64,000 bases of DNA from Paenibacillaceae bacterium (GCA_004134985.1 REGQ01000064.1:394530-458529), one strand, 5' to 3'. Numbered from the stretch's first letter, positions 1-11,348 are shown. Translations and numbers: made by a program. Notes: a model not told the origin generated them from the letters alone.

Positions 1-1061
1 GTAGATGACAAATAAGCATCATCCGCCATAAAACCTAAACCTTGCTGAGGAACGGCGCTTTCCATTACAGCAGGCTCATCGCTTGCTGATTGGTTCGCTG
101 TGCCATCCTTCGTTTGCAAGCTCTTGTCTGGCGAAACACTGTTTTCGGTCATTTCACCAGCGTCATGCGTAGAGCGGGAATTAGTGCCTTGAGGCGAAAT
201 CTGACCACCGCTTTGATCCACTACATCAGCCGGCAGATCGCTGGCTCCTGCATCCCCGTTATCATGCTTCTCCGCAGATTCTTTACCGGCATCAGTTCCC
301 GAAGGGCTGGCAGATGATATCGTGCCTTTTGATTGCTCCTTCACCGGTTGATCGGCTGAAGGCGCATTATTGCCGCCGTTCACTTTATTATTGTCCGTTA
401 TCGTAACACCGAACTGTGAATTGCCGCTGCCATCAGAACCTCCGGCTGGCGCGTCACCAGCTTCGGCAGGTGCTTCCTCCGTCTCTACAGCAGCTTTATG
501 GTTGATGTCTGTTTCCGTCTCGGAATTCATCGCATCAGCACTTTGTTCTGTTACCTGGAATGCTGAAGCATCGCTGTCGGTGGCTGACTCATTTCCCTCA
601 GCCGAGCTGCTGCTGACATCATTGGATGAAGGCAACGCATGCTCAAGCGCATTCGGCAATGATGATGGATTGTAGGTAATTAGAAACAATCCAGCCACCA
701 CACCAGCGGCAATTGCGCCGCCCAATGCGCGGACCGACCAGCGGTCTCGCCATCTTCGCTTCTCAGCCGACGGCTGGCGGCGACGTGACGGTACTGCGGG
801 AGGAGCTTGAATCTCTGGCTCTTTTACTTTATCTGCAGCTTCCAATTGCTCCAAGCGGGGCATAATTGCATCGACAAGGCTATAGCTTGGCGTAACCTTC
901 GGCAAGTTCTCGAGATCATCAGACAGCCGTTTCAACCGTTCGTACATCGCGGCACAGTCCGGGCACTGCCTTGTATGCTGCATCAGAACTTCGAGTTCTT
1001 GATCGTCCAGGTCACCGTCAAGCTGCCTCTGCATATATTCGATCACCTCTTGGCATTTCAT
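1..1061 (-). CDS. Zinc-finger anti-sigma factor (partial, C-terminus beyond window)
   Basis: Predicted membrane-anchored anti-sigma factor that holds the ECF sigma factor encoded just upstream. The N-terminus (MKCQEVIEYMQRQLDG) leads into an HTRQCPDC motif, the H-x3-C-x2-C zinc site of the zf-HC2/RsiW family. A basic stretch (SRRRQPSAEKRRWRDR) is followed by one hydrophobic segment (GGAIAAGVVAGLFLITY, about residue 115), then a long Ser/Glu/Asp/Gly-rich tail with low complexity, presumably extracytoplasmic. The ATG overlaps the sigma-factor stop in an ATGA, so the two are translationally coupled. The reading frame runs off the left edge, so length and C-terminus are unknown. What signal triggers release cannot be read from the sequence. 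Confidence 0.85.
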   Translation of the reverse strand, partial: MKCQEVIEYMQRQLDGDLDDQELEVLMQHTRQCPDCAAMYERLKRLSDDLENLPKVTPSYSLVDAIMPRLEQLEAADKVKEPEIQAPPAVPSRRRQPSAEKRRWRDRWSVRALGGAIAAGVVAGLFLITYNPSSLPNALEHALPSSNDVSSSSAEGNESATDSDASAFQVTEQSADAMNSETETDINHKAAVETEEAPAEAGDAPAGGSDGSGNSQFGVTITDNNKVNGGNNAPSADQPVKEQSKGTISSASPSGTDAGKESAEKHDNGDAGASDLPADVVDQSGGQISPQGTNSRSTHDAGEMTENSVSPDKSLQTKDGTANQSASDEPAVMESAVPQQGLGFMADDAYLSS

Positions 1062-1606
1062 CCTCGGACACCACCTTTCTGATAATCCTGGAGCAACGAT
1101 TGAAGTTGTTGTCTTGCCCGAAAAAGATAAGATTTCACTGTATTTAATGGTAAATCAAGAGAGTCGGCTATTTCATTGTACGAGAAATCCTGCATGTATC
1201 GGAGCACCACAACCGCTCGATGATGCTCGGGCAGCTTGTCAATCGCTTCTCTGATATCCTGAGCAACATAGCCGGACAACACCTCGTCCTCAACATTTTG
1301 CTTCTCCTTGAATACCATCTCGTGCTCATCAATTGAAACCGTCGGTTTGTTCCGTCGAAATTTATCAATGCAAATGTTGGTAACAATTCGCTGTACCCAC
1401 GTTTTAAATTGAGCCTTTTCTTCATAAGAACCGATTTTGGTATAAATGCGAATGAGCGCTTCCTGAGCGGCATCCATCGCATCCTGTTCATTGTTAACTA
1501 TATAATAGGCTGTCCGATATACATGATTTTCAATCTCGCGCAATAGGGTTATTAGAGCGTCGCGATCGCCCGACTGAGCGGCTCTGATGAGACCAGGCTC
1601 CACCAC
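1058..1606 (-). CDS. ECF-type RNA polymerase sigma factor (SigW-like)
   Basis: Extracytoplasmic-function sigma factor of about 182 residues. Region 2 is visible as QDAMDAAQEALIRIY...FKTWVQRIVTNICIDKFRR, and region 4 as LPEHHRAVVVLRYMQDFSYNEIADSLDLP. The open frame extends upstream to an ATG at 1675, but a strong AGAGGGGGA ribosome binding site stands 7-8 bases before a GTG pair at 1601-1606, which gives the usual family length; I use the first GTG. It overlaps the anti-sigma gene by 4 bp. It resembles SigW of Bacillus, but similarity alone does not fix the regulon, so no gene name is given. Confidence 0.85.
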   Translation of the reverse strand: MVEPGLIRAAQSGDRDALITLLREIENHVYRTAYYIVNNEQDAMDAAQEALIRIYTKIGSYEEKAQFKTWVQRIVTNICIDKFRRNKPTVSIDEHEMVFKEKQNVEDEVLSGYVAQDIREAIDKLPEHHRAVVVLRYMQDFSYNEIADSLDLPLNTVKSYLFRARQQLQSLLQDYQKGGVRG

Positions 1607-1711
1607 AAATGGTCCCCCTCTCTTGCAACCTTTCTGACGGAAAGGCTGATTAAAATGTTGCAGTCCAAACTGCATTTACTAAAGATTTCATAAAAAAAAG
1701 GATAAGCTTGG

Positions 1712-1727
1712 TTATTGGAGCCAATAA
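1712..1727. promoter_or_regulatory. Perfect palindrome upstream of the ECF sigma gene
   Basis: TTATTGG-AG-CCAATAA is a 16-bp perfect inverted repeat in the leader/promoter region of the sigma factor gene, about 105 bp upstream of its GTG. It could be an operator or a weak hairpin in the mRNA leader. No U-run follows on the minus strand, so it is not a normal terminator. Function is unknown. Confidence 0.3.
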
Positions 1728-1825
1728 TGTTCTGCTTCATTCATTTATATAAACATTGTAATCACGCATTTATCCAGCTTTTAGAATAGCAGAAAACAGT
1801 TGCTTCGTATAGTCTCGATCATTGG

Positions 1826-1852
1826 AAAAAGGCTGATCCTAGCGGATCAGCT
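1826..1852 (-). terminator. Rho-independent terminator of comEC
   Basis: On the minus strand a 7-8 bp stem (CTGATCC / GGATCAG with a 4-base loop) is followed by CCTTTTTCC. The comEC stop codon (1839-1841) lies inside the stem, so the gene end and terminator overlap. Confidence 0.7.
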
Positions 1853-4562
1853 TGGTGCGTTGAAACATTTGGTCAGCTGTGATGCGGAACTGAATTTCCC
1901 CATCCAGATCTGTTCGCAGCACTGGAATTCCACGAATATCGAGTCTCTCAACTACGGTAGGATGCGGATGTCCATAATGATTGAAGCGTCCGGCAGAGAT
2001 AAGCGCCGCGTCCGGCTTCCAATAATTCAGCCATTCGTCAGTGGTCGAGGTACGACTGCCATGGTGCGCCACTTTCAACAAAGAAATGCTTTCCTGTCGA
2101 GTGCCATCTGCATAGTCAAGCCCTTCATTCAGCAGGGTATCCCTTGCCAATGAGCGGATCAACCCCCGCTCTGCCGCCGCCTCGATATCACCGGTCATCA
2201 ACAGCCGTTTCCCATAGAGTTCGATTAGAAATACTACGCTGCGATTATTTTGATCTTTGACTGTTTCAATTGCCGTTTCGGCCGATTGAGCGCCGTCTAT
2301 GGCGTTGACCATCTTCGTGCTGTCTGTGCAGCTTTCCCCTTGAGGCGATTGAGGCCAGAGTACCTGCAGACTGACTTCTCTCTCCATCTGCCACCTCTGG
2401 CCGGCACAGGCAGCATATATAGGAATCGAGCGATTCAGCGCGAGCTGCAGTGTTTCCAGCATTTCTCCTGAAGGTTTAAGCGATCCGTTCCATAAGATGC
2501 GGCGGACCGGGATGGATTGCAGCACCGCTTTTAAGCCCCCGACATGATCTTGATCCAGATGCGTAATGACGAGCATGTCGATTTGCTTTACCCCTCGTTT
2601 TTTTAATAATGGCACCAGCACTTTACGTCCTACTTCGAAAGGGTCCCGCCGCATTCGCCATTCAGTCCCGGGTCTGCGAAATTGGCTTGTGCCCCCGCCG
2701 TCAACCAGCACCCATCCGCCTGATGGCAATCGAATCAGCGTTGCATCTCCCTGCCCGATATCAATGATTGCCACCTGCGCCGAGCGTTCGAAACGATCAG
2801 GCTCATAAGCATACAACAGCAGCAATGCGGCAGCCATGACCATTGCCCCGGCAGCGATGGAGCCGCTGGCTCTCGACGTGCTTCCCTGATGGGCGGACGC
2901 CAAGTTCTGCAACGGTGATGTCGCATTGTCATCCATGCCGCCCAGAGGCATTGTAGGCGGGCCAGCAGGCTGTCCATCCTTCCCCGCAAATGCGGCAGCC
3001 GTTGATAGGGTTCTGCGGTTTGTCCGATGCGCGATCAATTTAAAGGCAGCAATAAGCAATATGTACCAGACGGCCATCCACCATCCAGGTGGTGAAGGCC
3101 AAATCATGCGGAGCGCGTCCGACTTTTGCAAGAAATCGGTCGCCAGGTAAGTAAGATCATTGGCTTTCTCAGCTACCGCTGCAACCCATTTGCCGCCAGT
3201 CGGCCAAAGCATCGCAAGCAGCAGTGAACAGGCGCCTGCAGGCATGGCCACCAGACTAATAAATGGCACTAGCAGTATGTTCGTCGGCAAGGAAATAAAG
3301 TTGTATTGATTGAAGTAATAGATCGTCAACGGAAATGAACCGAGGTCCGCGACGACTGACACGACAAGGGAATCCAGCAGCGGACCTGCTTTGCGGCTCT
3401 GGGGCAGTGCCTTGCGCAGTGGCGGAACACCGATGATGAGGACACCCGTGACGATAAAAGACATCTGAAAGCTGATATTCTCGATGAGATAGGGGTCAAA
3501 GACAAGCATTAGCAGTGCAGCAGCAGCCAACAGATGTAAGCCGTCTTTCAGCATCTGCCGCTTGGCGGCGAGCAGACCGATGATGGCCATCATTCCTGCA
3601 CGAACCACCGAGGGTTCCGCCCCTGTAAGCAGAACATAGCAAGGAATGGCAGCAATCATCACTGTCATCGCCGTCTCACGCGCAAGTCGCAGCTGCCGCA
3701 GCACCAAATTCAGACCGTACAAAAAAATGCCCACATGAAGTCCGGATATGGCGAGAATGTGGGTAAGCCCCAGGTCGGCGTACTGCAAATAGCGCTCGGG
3801 ATCAAGATCATCGCGTATACCGAGCACGAGCCCTTTCATGTAGCCCGCCTGCTCGTCGGGGTACAATTTATCCATCCGCGCGCCCAGCGCAGCCCGCAGC
3901 GCATCGATCTGCCCGCGAAGCGCAGCCGCGGACCAGCGCGGGCCAGGCGCCGCCTTGACAGCAGCGGCGCCTTCGACTTTGAACAGCCAGTGGATACGCT
4001 GGCTGTTCAAGTATCGGCGGTAATCGAAGCCGCCGAAATTGGTCGCTGAAGCCGGCAGCGTCAGCTCGCCGGCCAGCTGCACGTGATCGCCGCGCCGCCA
4101 GGCTGCGGCGACAGCCTGCTCCGGCTGCTCTGCCAGCCGGAGCTGCACCTGCATGCGCTCGCCAGCCTGGCGAGGCGCTATGTCATCGGCAGCGCTGACC
4201 GTATCGGCGGCGATGCGGAACTGCACGCGGTCCCCGTCGACGGTGACCGCGGAAATGATCTTGCCTGTAACGGCGGCCGGTATGGCCTGCGGCGGGAACG
4301 AGGACATCGCTTCCTCGCGCAAATCTTGCAAACTGGTATGGTTGCGCGAGTCCGCCCACATCCGCTCGCCTGCTGCCGCAGCATAAGCAAGCCAGCAGAG
4401 CGCGACCAGCCGCCATGGCGCAAGTCTTAGCACAATGAGCGCCGACCCCGCGATTACAAACGCGGACAGCGCCAATATTGCGCCCAGTCTGTCTAGCCCC
4501 GCCGCAGCGGCGCTCCCCGCCACCCAACAGATGGTAAACCACAAGATCGGACGTTTTGTCAT
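1839..4562 (-). CDS. comEC: DNA internalization competence protein ComEC/Rec2
   Basis: Polytopic membrane protein that forms the channel through which single-stranded DNA enters the cell during transformation; 907 residues. It has N-terminal membrane segments with a DUF4131-like soluble part, a central 'Competence' region (LGLTHILAISGLHVGIFLYG near residue 265, with many hydrophobic segments after it), and a C-terminal metallo-beta-lactamase-like domain (VAIIDIGQGDATLIRL; ITHLDQDHVGG, the H-x-D-x-D-H motif; later VAHHGS). The frame is open to 4742, but AAGGAGGGGAAGGA sits just before the ATG at 4562 and gives the normal N-terminus MTKRPILWF. It is separated from comEB by a strong terminator, so it probably has its own promoter at about 4.6-4.8 kb. 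The product is intact by eye. Confidence 0.95.
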   Translation of the reverse strand: MTKRPILWFTICWVAGSAAAAGLDRLGAILALSAFVIAGSALIVLRLAPWRLVALCWLAYAAAAGERMWADSRNHTSLQDLREEAMSSFPPQAIPAAVTGKIISAVTVDGDRVQFRIAADTVSAADDIAPRQAGERMQVQLRLAEQPEQAVAAAWRRGDHVQLAGELTLPASATNFGGFDYRRYLNSQRIHWLFKVEGAAAVKAAPGPRWSAAALRGQIDALRAALGARMDKLYPDEQAGYMKGLVLGIRDDLDPERYLQYADLGLTHILAISGLHVGIFLYGLNLVLRQLRLARETAMTVMIAAIPCYVLLTGAEPSVVRAGMMAIIGLLAAKRQMLKDGLHLLAAAALLMLVFDPYLIENISFQMSFIVTGVLIIGVPPLRKALPQSRKAGPLLDSLVVSVVADLGSFPLTIYYFNQYNFISLPTNILLVPFISLVAMPAGACSLLLAMLWPTGGKWVAAVAEKANDLTYLATDFLQKSDALRMIWPSPPGWWMAVWYILLIAAFKLIAHRTNRRTLSTAAAFAGKDGQPAGPPTMPLGGMDDNATSPLQNLASAHQGSTSRASGSIAAGAMVMAAALLLLYAYEPDRFERSAQVAIIDIGQGDATLIRLPSGGWVLVDGGGTSQFRRPGTEWRMRRDPFEVGRKVLVPLLKKRGVKQIDMLVITHLDQDHVGGLKAVLQSIPVRRILWNGSLKPSGEMLETLQLALNRSIPIYAACAGQRWQMEREVSLQVLWPQSPQGESCTDSTKMVNAIDGAQSAETAIETVKDQNNRSVVFLIELYGKRLLMTGDIEAAAERGLIRSLARDTLLNEGLDYADGTRQESISLLKVAHHGSRTSTTDEWLNYWKPDAALISAGRFNHYGHPHPTVVERLDIRGIPVLRTDLDGEIQFRITADQMFQRTKLIR

Positions 4563-4783
4563 TCCTTCCCCTCCTTGGCTTGGGGCAAATGCCCTGTTGT
4601 ATTCTGTTGTGTTGTACACCCTATCTCCGCTAAGCCAGCCGCGGTACGAAAAACCAATAAGCGCAGGCCCAACAATCAACAAAGCCTGCCGACCTTCTAA
4701 CCCTCCCAACCTGAGATAGGGTATACAAATAAAAACGTACATGCTGCCTTGCCCCCCACTCCTGACACAAACGGAACAGGTAT

Positions 4784-4836
4784 AAAAAAGGGAAGAACCT
4801 CCTTACACATCATCGATGCGTAAGGAGGTTCTTCCC
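4784..4836 (-). terminator. Strong rho-independent terminator after comEB
   Basis: A 17-bp perfect stem (4790-4806 pairs with 4820-4836, 13-base loop) followed on the minus strand by six T. It would end comEB transcription before comEC. The stem contains the anti-Shine-Dalgarno-like AAGGAGG and its complement. Confidence 0.9.
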
Positions 4837-4929
4837 CCATGCGTTATTGTGCGCAAGCCTAAACAATGCCTGCTATAGTGCAGCTTGCTGTAAGCACGCC
4901 GCATGTCGGTGTTCCCAGTGCCATGCCAG

Positions 4930-5460
4930 TTACGGCGAGGTTGGGATAAGCGTCTGCTCCGGGGGCTCATAATCGCCCAACTGCCGGAATATTATGCCTT
5001 TCTGGGTCATCAGTTGCGTCACTTTATCATTATCCTTCAGATAAGGACGGTGAAACACAATTTCCTGCACACCGCTGTTGGCCAGCATGTTGGCACATGT
5101 CCAGCACGGCTGATCGGTTACATACACGGTCGAACCTTCCCGATCAATTCGATCCGTAAAGAGCAATAAATTCTGTTCCGCATGAATCGTCCGGATACAG
5201 CGCTGCTTTTTTACCATTTGGGTTTGGCCTGAATCCGGTTCATGCTGCATTTCGTATTCTTCAACGATCATACAACCTGCTTCCGAGCAGTCCTGAACAC
5301 CCATCGGCGCGCCATTATAGGCTGTTCCGAGCAATTTCTTCCCTTGTACCAGTACCGATCCAACATGCCGTCTCAGACATCTGGAACGAGTGGATACCAT
5401 ATAGGCGATATCCATAAAATAGGTATCCCAATCTTTGCGAAGGACGCCTTCATTCATCAC
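4930..5460 (-). CDS. comEB: ComE operon protein 2, dCMP deaminase family
   Basis: Zinc-dependent cytidine/deoxycytidylate deaminase-fold protein, 176 residues. Zinc ligands are in THAEQNLLLF (HAE) and QPCWTCANML (PCxxC). An N-terminal insert with further Cys/His residues (RSRCLRRHVGSVL, DCSEAGCMIVEEYEMQHEP) matches the second zinc site known in dCMP deaminases. The reaction would be dCMP to dUMP. It starts at GTG 5460 or the adjacent ATG, both behind AAAGGAATTACAAT. It lies in the competence neighbourhood as in Bacillus, although comEB is not known to be needed for DNA uptake. Confidence 0.92.
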   Translation of the reverse strand: MMNEGVLRKDWDTYFMDIAYMVSTRSRCLRRHVGSVLVQGKKLLGTAYNGAPMGVQDCSEAGCMIVEEYEMQHEPDSGQTQMVKKQRCIRTIHAEQNLLLFTDRIDREGSTVYVTDQPCWTCANMLANSGVQEIVFHRPYLKDNDKVTQLMTQKGIIFRQLGDYEPPEQTLIPTSP

Positions 5461-5509
5461 ATTGTAATTCCTTTCTAAACTTAAACCGCCTCAGCCCACC
5501 TTTGCGAAA

Positions 5510-5524
5510 GCGGAACCGTTCCGC
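5510..5524. other. Short perfect inverted repeat between metY and comEB
   Basis: GCGGAAC-C-GTTCCGC, a 7-bp stem with a 1-base centre, in the 126-bp gap between metY and comEB. There is no T-run on the minus strand, so this is at most a weak transcript-ending or mRNA-stabilising structure. Confidence 0.3.
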
Positions 5525-5586
5525 AGGTGAAGCCGAGCCGGTCTAATGTGTTTCAATATTGCGATTATATCCTTAAGAACAATAAA

Positions 5587-6951
<1,365 letters not shown>

Positions 6952-6957
6952 TCATAT

Positions 6958-7596
6958 TCAAGGGTTAACGACAATGCTGTCTTTCATTTTTTCAAACATC
7001 TTGGCACCAATTCCTTTGACTCTGGTAACCTCCTCAATGGACTGAAAAAGTCCTCTGGTGCGGCGATCTTCGATAATCGCCATCGCCTTGGCAGGCCCAA
7101 TACCCGGGATTGTTTCCAGTTGTGCGGCTGTAGCGTGATTCAAGTCAATTTTGCCTGAATCATGAACCCCTTGCATCTGTTCATCTTTCGTCGGCTCCGC
7201 TTCGCTCCCCTCCGGCTGGCCGCCTTTAGCAGAAGACTCCCCCTGATCCTGACTCTCCTGACGGCCTGTATCAGCAGGCTCACGTTCAGAATTGCCGTCC
7301 TGCTGCGGTGGCTCTCCTTCAGGCTGCTTCTGCTCCTGCGCTTGCACAGACGACTGAACGTTCTCCTGCCCGTCTCTCCCCTCATTCAATGCTGCTTGTT
7401 GTTCAGCAGTTGACGCCCCGCTCTGTGGCACTGGCAGCACCTCGGCAATGGCCGCCTCCAAGCGGGCATTAACCGGCAGCCACCCTTCAGGTTCGCCCCT
7501 TGCGGGCATCAGCAGGGCGATTGCTGCCAGAACCGCCCCAACACCAACAAGAATAGCGGCATGCATCCGCTGCTTCATCTTCAAAGGTTCATGCAT
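6958..7596 (-). CDS. comEA: Competence DNA receptor ComEA
   Basis: Membrane-anchored double-stranded DNA receptor for transformation, 212 residues. A signal-anchor segment (MHAAILVGVGAVLAAIALLM) is followed by a long Gln/Glu/Ser/Gly-rich linker (about residues 50-145) and a C-terminal helix-hairpin-helix pair (KIDLNHATAAQLETIPGIGP and VTRVKGIGAKMFEKM). The open frame continues to 8133, but that part is the reverse shadow of comER; CAGGAGTGATGAGA places the start at ATG 7596. It is divergent from comER, so the regulatory region of both is 7597-7738. Confidence 0.93.
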   Translation of the reverse strand: MHEPLKMKQRMHAAILVGVGAVLAAIALLMPARGEPEGWLPVNARLEAAIAEVLPVPQSGASTAEQQAALNEGRDGQENVQSSVQAQEQKQPEGEPPQQDGNSEREPADTGRQESQDQGESSAKGGQPEGSEAEPTKDEQMQGVHDSGKIDLNHATAAQLETIPGIGPAKAMAIIEDRRTRGLFQSIEEVTRVKGIGAKMFEKMKDSIVVNP

Positions 7597-7738
7597 TCTC
7601 ATCACTCCTGACGTTTCAACCTGTATTTTTTCAAAGAATGCCGCAATGTTGCGCAGCCTTGTGACATATCGTCCATGCCGCCCCGCATACGGTAGTAAGA
7701 GCAAGCAACATCTCATGCTGCAAGGAGGGAATCCCAAT

Positions 7739-8614
7739 ATGCTAAAGGTCGGATTTATCGGAACGGGCAGCATGGGCGGACTGCTGATCGATTCATTGAT
7801 TCTGTCCGGCGCGCTGCAGGCGCACCAGATCACGGTAAGCAATCGCACCTTTGCCAAAGCGGAAAAACTCGCAATCCGGCATCCCGGTATCCGGGCCGTC
7901 CACGCCAATGTAGAAGCGGCCTGTGACCGCGATCTCATCTTTTTATGTGTTAAGCCGCTGGAATTCAAATCTGTCATCGACGACATAAAGGCCAGTATGC
8001 ACGCGGAACAAATGATCATCTCGATCACAAGTCCAGTGCTACTGGCCCAATTAGAGGAATGGCTGCCTTGCAAGGCGGCTAAAATCATCCCTAGTATAAC
8101 AAACTTTGCTCTAAGCGGCGCAACCTTATGCATCTATGGCAGTCGCATCGAGGCGGAAGATGCGCAAACAATCGAAAGGCTGCTGCGCCACATTAGCGAA
8201 CCGCTGCGAATTGAGGAACAATATACCCGAATCGTATCCGATCTGTCCAGCTGCGGCCCTGCTTTCTTTGCTTTCCTGCTCCAACAATTCATCGATGCGG
8301 CCATCTCCGAAACCGGTCTGAATCGCGCCCAGGCGACAGCAGTAGCAAGCAATATGCTGCTTGGTACCGGTCGCCTGCTAACCGATGGCGGGTTTACCCC
8401 CGAACAATTGCAGTCCCGTGTTTCCGTTCCCGGCGGCATCACCGCCGAAGCGCTCAGAATGCTTGACTACGAACTGGACGGGGTATTCAACCGGTTAATT
8501 CGCACGACGCACGCCAAGTATGAAGAAGATGTGGCCAAGGTTGCCAGCTCCTTCAGGAAAGCAGCGACAGCCGACGCGCTCCACGTTGCAGACGGAGGAC
8601 GGCACGACGACTAG
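7739..8614 (+). CDS. comER: ComER, pyrroline-5-carboxylate reductase-like protein
   Basis: Late-competence protein of the P5C-reductase family, 291 residues; the exact substrate is not established. The N-terminal Rossmann nucleotide-binding motif is GFIGTGSMGGLL, followed by FLCVKPLEFKSVI, and a ProC-like dimerisation domain (SDLSSCGPAFFAFLLQQF; SVPGGITAEAL). The ATG at 7739 follows CAAGGAGGGAATCCCAAT. It is divergent from comEA, exactly as in Bacillus, which supports the name. It is the only plus-strand gene in the host half before sigK. Confidence 0.9.
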   Translation: MLKVGFIGTGSMGGLLIDSLILSGALQAHQITVSNRTFAKAEKLAIRHPGIRAVHANVEAACDRDLIFLCVKPLEFKSVIDDIKASMHAEQMIISITSPVLLAQLEEWLPCKAAKIIPSITNFALSGATLCIYGSRIEAEDAQTIERLLRHISEPLRIEEQYTRIVSDLSSCGPAFFAFLLQQFIDAAISETGLNRAQATAVASNMLLGTGRLLTDGGFTPEQLQSRVSVPGGITAEALRMLDYELDGVFNRLIRTTHAKYEEDVAKVASSFRKAATADALHVADGGRHDD

Positions 8615-8729
8615 GCACTCAGCCGGGCGTGCGCGATGAAGATCCCACCGCATCAATACAGCTAGACGCAAACATCGGCGCTGCCCTCAAAACTACCTTC
8701 AAGGCTAAGAAACATTCTTAGGAAGCGGA

Positions 8730-11165
8730 TTATCCTGCAACGATATTGACAAGCTTGCCCTTGACGGCAATGACTTTGCGAATCGTCTTGCCGGTGACCG
8801 CTTCTTTGACTTTGTCGAGTTCCTTTGCCAGCTGCTCCATCTCTTCTGTTCCCAGATCGGCTGCAATTGAGAGGCGCTCGACAATTTTCCCGTTCACCTG
8901 TACGACAATTTCCACTTCCTGATCAATTGTCCAGGCTTCCTCGAAAGATGGCCATTCCGCATAGCTGATCGTTCCCGTGCGGCCCAGCCGCTCCCACAGT
9001 TCCTCGGCAATATGGGGCGCAACAGGGGAAAGCAATTGCACGAAATCGGTCATCGCTTGGCGTGGCAGCTGTTCTGCCTTGTACCCTTCATTGACAAAAA
9101 TCATCAATTGGCTGATCGCCGTGTTAAAACGCAGATGATCGTAATCCTCCGTCACTTTTTTAATCGTGCGGTGCCATACCCGTTTCAACGCGTCACTGCC
9201 CTCATCATCGGTGATTTTCGCGTTCAGCGCGCCATCTTCATTAATAAACAGACGCCACACCCGACTCAGGAAGCGGTGGATACCATCGACACCGTTGGTA
9301 TTCCACGGTTTTGTCGCTTCAAGCGGTCCCATGAACATTTCGTACATGCGCAGCGTGTCAGCGCCATGCACATTGACGATATCATCCGGATTAATGACAT
9401 TGCCGCGCGATTTGCTCATTTTTTCATTATTGGTGCCCAGAATCATGCCCTGGTTGATCAGTTTGTGGAACGGTTCTTTCGTCGAGACAACGCCCAGATC
9501 ATACAGCACCTTATGCCAAAAGCGGGCGTAGAGCAAATGCAGGACCGCATGTTCGGCACCGCCGATATACATGTCGACAGGGAGCCATTGCTCCTGTTTT
9601 TCCTTGGAGCAAAGTTCTTCCGTATTATGCGGATCAATGAAGCGCAGATAGTACCAGCAGCTGCCCGCCCACTGCGGCATTGTATTCGTTTCTCTGCGCG
9701 CCTTCATGCCGGTTTCCGGGTCAATCGTCTCTACCCATTCGGACACTACAGCCAACGGCGACTCCCCGGTGCCTGACGGCGTAATCTGATCGATGTCCGG
9801 CAACAGCAGCGGAAGTTCAGACTCGGGCACAGGTTTCATCGTGCCGTCCTCCAGATGGAGAATCGGAATCGGCTCGCCCCAGTAGCGCTGACGGCTGAAC
9901 AGCCAGTCACGCAAACGATAGGTTATCTTGCCTTCGCCCTTGCCTTCGGCTTCCAGCCATTCGGTCATGCGCGCTATCGCCTGCTCGTTGTTCAGTCCAT
10001 CCAGCAAACCTGAATTAATGTGGACACCGTCTCCTGAGTAGGCTTCCTTGTCTATCTCCCCGCCTTGGACAACCTCGATAATCGGCAGATCGAATTGCTT
10101 GGCAAACTCCCAGTCGCGCTGATCGTGGCCAGGAACCGCCATAATCGCTCCCGTACCATAGCCTGCCAGTACATAATCAGCAATCCAGATTGGCGTTTTG
10201 GCGCCGTTCACCGGATTGACCGCATATGCCCCTGTAAATACTCCAGTCTTGTCTTTGGCAAGATCTGTCCGCTCCAAATCGCTCTTGCGTGCAGCTGCAT
10301 CCTTGTAGCCATTTACTGCTTCCCTCTGCTCCGCCGTCGTAATTGCTTCCACCAGTTCATGCTCCGGGGCCAGCACGCAGTAAGTCGCACCGAACAATGT
10401 ATCCGGGCGAGTCGTGAACACATTCAGCGCCGCTTCATGCCCTTCAATAGCGAAGGTCACTTGAGCACCCTTCGATTTGCCGATCCAGTTGCGCTGCATA
10501 TCCTTAATGCTCTCGGTCCAGTCCAGTTCCTCCAGGTCCTCAAGCAGCCGCTCAGCATAAGCGGTAATGCGAAGCATCCATTGACGCATCGGCTTGCGGA
10601 TGACCGGGTGGCCTCCCCGCTCGCTCAGCCCGTCAATGACCTCTTCATTGGCAAGCACGGTTCCCAGCGCAGGACACCAGTTGACCGGAACTTCGGCGAC
10701 ATAGGCCAGCCCTTTATTGTAGAGCTGAATAAAAATCCACTGCGTCCACTTGTAGTAATCCGGGTCAGTCGTGCTGAACTCGCGATCCCAGTCATAAGAG
10801 AAGCCAAGCGATTTGATCTGGCGGCGGAAATTATCAATGTTCTTGAATGTAATGTCACGCGGATGCTGGCCTGTATCCAGCGCATGCTGCTCGGCAGGCA
10901 ATCCGAATGCATCCCAGCCCATCGGATGAAGCACATTATAGCCGCGCATTCTCTTATAGCGCGACACAATATCCGTGGCCGTGTAGCCTTCAGGATGACC
11001 AACGTGGAGTCCAGCCCCTGACGGATATGGAAACATATCCAGTGCATAAAATTTAGGCTTATTCGGGTCCTCCGTCGTTTTGAATGTCCGGTGTTCATCC
11101 CAGTAACGCTGCCATTTCGGTTCAATGGCAAGGGGGTTGTAACTGTGCTGCTGTTCCTGACTCAT
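8730..11165 (-). CDS. leuS: Leucyl-tRNA synthetase
   Basis: Class I aminoacyl-tRNA synthetase charging tRNA-Leu, 811 residues, the normal bacterial length. The HIGH-type motif is in [17 protein letters not shown], the editing domain includes [13 protein letters not shown], and the KMSKS loop is [12 protein letters not shown]; the anticodon-binding domain and the C-terminal UNE-L-type domain follow. A GTG three codons upstream is possible, but ATG 11165 gives the usual MSQEQ start. Expression is controlled by the T-box leader upstream (11309-11590). Confidence 0.97.
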   Translation of the reverse strand: MSQEQQHSYNPLAIEPKWQRYWDEHRTFKTTEDPNKPKFYALDMFPYPSGAGLHVGHPEGYTATDIVSRYKRMRGYNVLHPMGWDAFGLPAEQHALDTGQHPRDITFKNIDNFRRQIKSLGFSYDWDREFSTTDPDYYKWTQWIFIQLYNKGLAYVAEVPVNWCPALGTVLANEEVIDGLSERGGHPVIRKPMRQWMLRITAYAERLLEDLEELDWTESIKDMQRNWIGKSKGAQVTFAIEGHEAALNVFTTRPDTLFGATYCVLAPEHELVEAITTAEQREAVNGYKDAAARKSDLERTDLAKDKTGVFTGAYAVNPVNGAKTPIWIADYVLAGYGTGAIMAVPGHDQRDWEFAKQFDLPIIEVVQGGEIDKEAYSGDGVHINSGLLDGLNNEQAIARMTEWLEAEGKGEGKITYRLRDWLFSRQRYWGEPIPILHLEDGTMKPVPESELPLLLPDIDQITPSGTGESPLAVVSEWVETIDPETGMKARRETNTMPQWAGSCWYYLRFIDPHNTEELCSKEKQEQWLPVDMYIGGAEHAVLHLLYARFWHKVLYDLGVVSTKEPFHKLINQGMILGTNNEKMSKSRGNVINPDDIVNVHGADTLRMYEMFMGPLEATKPWNTNGVDGIHRFLSRVWRLFINEDGALNAKITDDEGSDALKRVWHRTIKKVTEDYDHLRFNTAISQLMIFVNEGYKAEQLPRQAMTDFVQLLSPVAPHIAEELWERLGRTGTISYAEWPSFEEAWTIDQEVEIVVQVNGKIVERLSIAADLGTEEMEQLAKELDKVKEAVTGKTIRKVIAVKGKLVNIVAG

Positions 11166-11220
11166 GCTTCCCACATCCCTGTTCCATATTTATTTGCCCC
11201 GCACAAGCGTTGGCTGCTTC

Positions 11221-11244
11221 GCTGTTCTTTAGGCTGTTCTTTAG
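11221..11244. repeat. 12-bp tandem duplication in the leuS leader
   Basis: GCTGTTCTTTAG occurs twice in a row between the T-box terminator and the leuS start. It looks like a recent slip duplication. No coding or regulatory role is visible. Confidence 0.8.
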
Positions 11245-11308
11245 ACAACGCAGCTCGCATCGAAATGCAAGCCTGTTAGGGTGCATCATTATTAAATCCT
11301 TGAAAAAC

Positions 11309-11348
11309 AAAAAACTCCCGTCCTTAGCGCATCGGCTAGGGACGAGAG
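11309..11348 (-). terminator. T-box terminator hairpin
   Basis: On the minus strand CTCTCGTCCCTAGC pairs with GCTAAGGACGGGAG (one mismatch) and is followed by TTTTTT at 11314-11309. It is the OFF structure of the leuS T-box and competes with the antiterminator formed by the conserved T-box sequence at 11355-11374. Confidence 0.9.

Noticed and set aside
3735..4719. Several overlapping 80-120 residue frames opposite comEC
   Set aside because: GC-rich shadow frames of comEC without start signals or conserved sequence.
7597..8133. N-terminal extension of the comEA reading frame
   Set aside because: It is the reverse shadow of comER; comEA has a proper start at 7596.
8705..8722. Inverted repeat CTAAGAA-ACA-TTCTTAG after leuS
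   Set aside because: No T-run on either strand, stem AT-rich; not a convincing terminator.
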